Assembly (NCBI GenBank): GCA_002713555.1
Contig: PATG01000138.1
Location: forward strand, 2,312 to 18,566
DNA: 16,255 nt
Source of the DNA: Planctomycetaceae bacterium
GTDB lineage: Bacteria; Planctomycetota; Planctomycetia; Pirellulales; Lacipirellulaceae
Direction: 5' to 3'
Part shown: one piece after another, positions 16,097-16,255 of the stretch
Layout: every line of letters begins with the position of its first letter
Numbering within the stretch: the stretch's first letter is position 1
Notes under the pieces: model-generated
What the model was told of the DNA's origin: nothing
What the model saw: the letters and a program-made list of their open reading frames with translations, nothing else
Databases searched by the model: none
Made by a program: the position numbers and the translations under genes

Positions 16097-16255
16097 TGAC
16101 CTTGCCCCCTTCAAATGAGTCCACGTTCTGAGTCATAATCAGGGCGATAGGACGCAATCGAAGGAGGACCATTTGATCCCACAATCGAAGAAGCATCGTG
16201 CGGAGTAGATGATAGCGAAGCTGCGAACAGCCGAGGTAGAGATTTCTAAAGGCCG
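16097..16255 (+). mobile_element. Probable left end of an IS3-family insertion sequence (partial)
   Basis: TGACCTTGCCCCCTT begins at 16097 and resembles terminal inverted repeats I recall for IS3-family elements (TGACCTGCCCCC type). A ribosome binding site and the N-terminus of an orfA-like reading frame follow about 75 bp later, the usual distance in such elements. The right end is outside the window, so neither the inverted repeat pair nor a target duplication can be confirmed. Confidence 0.45.
16173..16255 (+). pseudogene. IS3-family transposase orfA fragment with in-frame TAG
   Basis: AAGGAGG (16161-16167) precedes a TTG at 16173. The frame reads LIPQSKKHRAE, stop, MIAKLRTAEVEISKG up to the window edge. 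This matches the N-terminus of IS3-type OrfA helix-turn-helix proteins (KKH..EQIIAKLREAEVELA pattern, from memory). The amber codon at 16206-16208 falls where Gln is expected, a single CAG to TAG change. A restart at ATG 16209 is possible but would lack the first helix residues. The gene is probably dead and is cut by the window end. Confidence 0.5.

Overview
The window holds most of a bacterial polyketide/non-ribosomal peptide (PKS-NRPS) gene cluster. Two very large polyketide synthase genes point right (4273-9327 and 9379-15933). They are transcribed divergently from an NRPS gene (516-3950, minus strand), which is translationally coupled to a second gene that runs off the left edge (1-519, minus strand). 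The far right carries what looks like the left end of a decayed IS3-type insertion sequence.

Organism: a bacterium of moderate GC. I lean towards Planctomycetes (Pirellulales-like). The reasons are weak Shine-Dalgarno sequences before the big genes and dispersed purine-rich palindromes of a kind I recall from that phylum. The protein families alone would also fit cyanobacteria or myxobacteria, so this is a low-confidence guess.

How it may work: PKS1 (FAAL-ACP-KS-ER-ACP) would activate a free fatty acid as acyl-AMP, load it on its first ACP and extend it once. PKS2 (KS-DH-cMT-psiKR-ER-KR-ACP) would extend it again, with SAM-dependent alpha-methylation and beta-carbon reduction. The NRPS (TubC-type docking domain-C-A-PCP) would then condense an amino acid onto the chain. 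The partial gene resembles the N-terminus of CmlA-like diiron/MBL-fold enzymes that beta-hydroxylate PCP-bound amino acids. No thioesterase or release domain and no acyltransferase is visible, so release and malonyl loading must be supplied from outside the window. The product would be a methyl-branched lipo-amino acid or lipopeptide-like molecule (inference).

Most striking points: (1) PKS1 contains three copies of a roughly 70-bp palindromic repeat. All are in the same reading phase and each sits in the linker between two catalytic domains; a fourth, diverged copy lies in the 5' leader. (2) Both PKS proteins lack an AT domain but keep remnants of the linkers that normally flank an AT, suggesting AT loss from cis-AT ancestors. 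(3) PKS1 has an ER but no KR or DH in the module, and repeat copy D sits where those domains would be. (4) The divergent control region has a good sigma70-like promoter overlapped by a 12/14 match to the Fur 7-1-7 consensus, hinting at iron control.

Gene-free stretches: 3951-4272 is the control region; 9328-9378 is a short intra-operon gap; 15934-16096 shows nothing I can name.
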